Positions 6,691 through 7,097 of a DNA stretch of 7,097 bases are shown in pieces (the stretch's first letter is position 1; each line of letters starts with the position of its first letter). Source of the DNA: Bacteroidaceae bacterium (GTDB lineage: Bacteria; Bacteroidota; Bacteroidia; Bacteroidales; Bacteroidaceae). The stretch lies in contig JAQWAN010000108.1 in assembly GCA_028707655.1 (NCBI GenBank), positions 1 to 7,097 of the forward strand. The letters run 5' to 3'. A program made the position numbers and the translations under genes. Below the pieces are notes generated by a model. That model had not been told where the DNA came from, did not search any database, and saw nothing but the letters and a program-made list of their open reading frames with translations.

Positions 6691-7097
6691 ATGATTAATT
6701 ACAAAGATTTAGGATTGGTAAACACGAAAGAGATGTTTGCTAAGGCTGTAAAAGGCGGATACGCTATCCCAGCTTTTAATTTTAATAATATGGAGCAATT
6801 GCAAGCAATTGTTCAAGCTTCTTCAGAAACTAACTCACCTGTTATTGTTCAAGTATCTAAAGGTGCACGTGCATATGCTAATCAAACACTTCTTCGCTAT
6901 ATGGCTGAGGGTGCTGTTGAGTATGCAAAAGAACTAGGTTGCAAAAAACCTCAAATCGTTCTTCATTTAGATCATGGTGATACTTTTGAAACATGTAAAT
7001 CTTGTGTGGATATGGGTTTCTCATCTGTAATGATTGATGGTTCTCATTTCTCTTACGATGAAAACGTAGCACTTACAAAAAAAGTGGTAGAGTATGC
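6691..7097 (+). CDS. fba: Class II fructose-bisphosphate aldolase, N-terminal part (cut by window edge)
   Basis: The enzyme reversibly splits fructose 1,6-bisphosphate into dihydroxyacetone phosphate and glyceraldehyde 3-phosphate in glycolysis and gluconeogenesis, in the cytoplasm. The 135 complete codons in the window start MINYKDLGLVNTKEMF and contain GGYAIPAFNFNNMEQLQAI (residues 22-40), VSKGAR (55-60) and the class II signature LHLDHGDTFETC (91-102). In that signature Asp94 is the expected catalytic acid and His95 a zinc ligand. SSVMIDGSHFSYDEN (111-125) follows. The remaining zinc ligands (a Glu and two His) lie beyond the edge. The sequence is close to the Bacteroidales form, normally about 330 residues. 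It has its own promoter and is a housekeeping gene, probably unrelated in function to the preceding nuclease. Confidence 0.97.
   Translation, partial: MINYKDLGLVNTKEMFAKAVKGGYAIPAFNFNNMEQLQAIVQASSETNSPVIVQVSKGARAYANQTLLRYMAEGAVEYAKELGCKKPQIVLHLDHGDTFETCKSCVDMGFSSVMIDGSHFSYDENVALTKKVVEY

Noticed and set aside
6878..7072. 64-codon minus-strand open frame
   Set aside because: It is antisense to the conserved aldolase coding sequence.

Overview
The window looks like a chromosomal segment from a member of the Bacteroidota, most likely order Bacteroidales. It is moderately AT-rich. It carries a TonB-dependent receptor with an adjacent acidic-leader surface lipoprotein, a cysteine-free type B ribosomal protein L31, a Bacteroidales-type class II fructose-bisphosphate aldolase, and promoters of the Bacteroidota TAnnTTTG type. 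The species cannot be fixed from the sequence alone.

Layout, left to right. At 1-375 (minus) is the N-terminal part of a lipoprotein with the DRGH motif of DNA/RNA non-specific endonucleases, cut by the window edge. At 465-716 (minus) is rpmE (L31 type B), followed by a strong terminator at 408-446 and preceded by a clear promoter at 799-829. A perfect hairpin terminator at 936-975 closes the next minus-strand unit. That unit is a two-gene operon: a TonB-dependent receptor (2772-5210) followed after 28 bases by a 583-residue lipoprotein (992-2743) with a DUF5689-like N-terminal region, a second OB-like region and a C-terminal jelly-roll-like region. A 274-base divergent intergenic region (5211-5484) holds an 11-bp inverted repeat. 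It separates the operon from a secreted endonuclease/exonuclease/phosphatase-family protein on the plus strand (5485-6519), which ends in a strong terminator (6560-6605). The window closes with the start of class II fructose-bisphosphate aldolase (6691 onward, plus), behind its own candidate promoter.

How the genes may work together (inference): the receptor, the surface lipoprotein with OB-like folds, and the secreted phosphodiesterase-type nuclease together resemble a SusC/SusD-like uptake locus with a nuclease in place of a glycoside hydrolase. This would be a candidate system for capturing and degrading extracellular nucleic acid and importing the products as a phosphate, nucleoside or carbon source. 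A second nuclease lipoprotein lies just beyond rpmE. The substrate is not proven by the sequence. rpmE and the aldolase are housekeeping genes flanking this accessory block. No RNA genes, CRISPR arrays, insertion sequences or clear pseudogenes were seen.
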